Shown: positions 6,000 to 6,726 of the stretch, in pieces
How the letters are laid out: each line of letters begins with the position of its first letter
Numbering within the stretch: the stretch's first letter is position 1
NCBI GenBank assembly: GCA_046094385.1
Contig: JBJTHJ010000017.1
Coordinates: 1 to 6,726 of the forward strand
DNA length: 6,726 nt
DNA from: ZLKRG08 sp046094385
Lineage (GTDB): Bacteria; Actinomycetota; Actinomycetes; Nanopelagicales; Nanopelagicaceae
Reading direction: 5' to 3'
Position numbers and translations under genes: made by a program
Notes under the pieces: generated by a model
What the model was told of the DNA's origin: nothing
The model's input: the letters and a program-made list of their open reading frames with translations, nothing else
The model's database searches: none

Positions 6000-6005
6000 A
6001 TTCTA
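6000..6005 (-). promoter_or_regulatory. Candidate -10 box (TAGAAT) for the nitroreductase
   Basis: On the minus strand TAGAAT matches TANNNT and lies 33 nt before the ATG at 5966, giving a 5' leader of about 27 nt. A weak -35-like TTGATT (6026-6021) sits 15 bp upstream. The support is motif likeness only. Confidence 0.3.
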
Positions 6006-6091
6006 CCGCCATAAATCGAAAATCAATCAGCGTTCCCATAAATGATTTCAAGGCTCTTCCAATTTCGCTCTGTAGTATGTAGCTCTGAACC

Positions 6092-6106
6092 AGCCAAGTT
6101 TTGGCT
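6092..6106. repeat. 15-bp inverted repeat AGCCAA-GTT-TTGGCT
   Basis: AGCCAA (6092-6097) and TTGGCT (6101-6106) are exact reverse complements with a 3-nt spacer. The element lies in the 166-bp divergent region, 12 nt upstream of the Shine-Dalgarno of the SGNH hydrolase. It could be an operator half-site pair or a small hairpin in the leader RNA. The rest of 5967-6132 holds no ORF or RNA gene that I can recognise. Confidence 0.5.
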
Positions 6107-6118
6107 AAGTTATAGGAA

Positions 6119-6125
6119 AAAGGAG
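6119..6125 (+). promoter_or_regulatory. Shine-Dalgarno (AAAGGAG) that fixes the TTG start
   Basis: AAAGGAG lies 7 nt upstream of the TTG at 6133. It is one of only two strong Shine-Dalgarno sequences in the window, the other preceding the ABC permease. A stop codon at 6106-6108 closes the frame upstream and no ATG or GTG lies in frame, so TTG is the only sensible start. Confidence 0.75.
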
Positions 6126-6132
6126 TGCAACT

Positions 6133-6654
6133 TTGATCCTCTTCGTCGGTGACAGCATCACTCATGGGACAAATTGGAGTGAGTGGATTAACTTTTCCGA
6201 AGTATCGAATATCTCCATTCCTGGGTATCTAACAGATGATGTTTTTCTGCAATTGCCAGAGATTGCCAAGCTCAAGCCAAAGGTGATCTCTCTTCTGATT
6301 GGGACCAACGATTTTGGAAATCCTGAAGTTAACAGATCAGGAGAGGAGGTCGGTGAACGCGTTGCTTCAATCATTTCTAGGATCATTTCGGAGAATAACG
6401 ATGTGGAATTGGTCGTCAATTCGATATTACCTAGAAGCTTTCCATTTACCGAACGGATTAAAATCGCAAATAGGATAATTGCAGCCGCAGCAGGGGATCG
6501 TGTTAAGTATTTGGATTGCTGGCCATATCTTGAAGATTCTGACCAATTGAAAGATGAGTACTTACTGGATGATGGATTTGATGCCCATTTAAGTGAAGCA
6601 GGATATGCCGCTTGGCGCTCTGCTTTACTGCCAGTACTTAAATCACTTAAGTGA
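6133..6654 (+). CDS. SGNH/GDSL-family hydrolase
   Basis: This 173-aa cytosolic protein has no signal peptide. The TTG start places block I, ILFVGDSITHG, at residues 2-12, with the nucleophile at S8. G31 in IPGY is the block II oxyanion glycine, and IGTNDF (56-61) with N59 is block III. Block V reads LLDDGFDAHLSEAGYAAW (144-161), with the general base at H152. The usual DxxH spacing is altered: D150 lies two residues before His and D147 five before it, so which Asp supports the His is unclear. The family includes lysophospholipases, acyl-CoA thioesterases and carbohydrate O-acetylesterases; the substrate cannot be assigned. Its TGA overlaps the GTG of the next ORF (GTGA), which suggests coupling with a downstream membrane-type protein. 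Confidence 0.9.
   Translation: MILFVGDSITHGTNWSEWINFSEVSNISIPGYLTDDVFLQLPEIAKLKPKVISLLIGTNDFGNPEVNRSGEEVGERVASIISRIISENNDVELVVNSILPRSFPFTERIKIANRIIAAAAGDRVKYLDCWPYLEDSDQLKDEYLLDDGFDAHLSEAGYAAWRSALLPVLKSLK
6643..6654. repeat. 12-bp perfect palindrome TCACTTAAGTGA over a stop/start overlap
   Basis: The palindrome covers the last codons and stop of the SGNH gene and the GTG of the following ORF. It may be chance, or a weak hairpin or protein site controlling the coupled start. A TTAC-TAAT-GTAA stem followed by seven T (6660-6678) lies just downstream. It resembles a very weak intrinsic terminator, but it has only 4 bp and low GC. Confidence 0.35.
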
Positions 6655-6726
6655 AACGCTTTACTAATGTAAGTTTTTTTCTTGGACGATACAGGGATCT
6701 AACCACCGTCACTTTGGTAATTCTTC
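6651..6726 (+). CDS. Partial ORF with hydrophobic N-terminus (runs off right edge)
   Basis: A GTG at 6651 overlaps the SGNH stop (GTGA) and opens 25 codons to the edge: MKRFTNVSFFLGRYRDL, then TTVTLVIL. A basic N-terminus followed by the start of a hydrophobic stretch suggests a membrane protein or signal anchor. No family can be named from 25 residues. For it: tight overlap and sensible codons. Against it: no strong Shine-Dalgarno, and a T-rich tract inside the ORF that could instead end the SGNH transcript. The opposite strand is also open here (a basic C-terminus ending TLVKRFT, with its stop near 6648), so a convergent gene entering from the right is an alternative. Confidence 0.45.
   Translation, partial: MKRFTNVSFFLGRYRDLTTVTLVIL

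Noticed and set aside
6680..6726. Possible tRNA 3' end on the minus strand (GGTTAGATCCC... CGTCCA)
   Set aside because: It resembles a T-arm at first sight, but the flanks of the supposed T-loop do not pair and no acceptor stem can be formed within the window.

Overview
The window looks like ordinary chromosomal DNA of a small-genome, moderate-GC actinobacterium. The evidence for Actinomycetota is a DUF3046 protein, a family I know only from that phylum, and a DEDDh exonuclease fused to a GIY-YIG domain as in mycobacterial Rv2191. Several genes also have a TANNNT -10 box 6-7 nt before the start codon, which suggests leaderless mRNAs. Dense packing, GTG and TTG starts and modest GC would fit freshwater acI-type lineages (Nanopelagicales), but that placement is inference. 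I see no insertion sequence, CRISPR array, tRNA, rRNA or phage gene.

Layout. Bases 1-802 (minus) hold the N-terminal part of the exonuclease/GIY-YIG fusion, which runs off the left edge. A 43-bp gap with a short tandem repeat separates it from a divergent alpha/beta-hydrolase of the carboxylesterase/monoacylglycerol-lipase type (846-1637, +). The convergent DUF3046 gene (1640-1831, minus) is best started at an internal GTG. A 57-bp divergent promoter region follows. Next is a three-gene plus-strand operon (1889-3356): a 75-aa three-helix membrane protein, a TRIC/UPF0126 membrane protein, and a MOSC-domain protein of the YiiM type.

Convergent to that operon is a minus-strand group: a nitroreductase (5154-5966), then a DrrA-like ABC ATPase and a DrrB-like permease that overlap by 4 nt. 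The ATPase start is preceded by a possible 6-codon leader ORF. A 166-bp divergent gap (5967-6132) leads to a cytosolic SGNH/GDSL hydrolase with a TTG start and a strong Shine-Dalgarno. A partial plus-strand ORF with a hydrophobic N-terminus appears to start at 6651 on a GTGA overlap and run off the right edge.

How they work together. The drrAB-like pair forms one exporter of unknown substrate. The 3-TM/TRIC/MOSC group is co-transcribed, but I know of no established joint pathway. The remaining genes look like independent housekeeping or accessory enzymes. I found no convincing new defence or mobile system. The items most worth checking are the leaderless promoters with the DUF3046 start correction, the leader ORF before the exporter, the 3-TM/TRIC/MOSC operon, the tandem repeat at 800-827, and the coupled ORF at the right edge.
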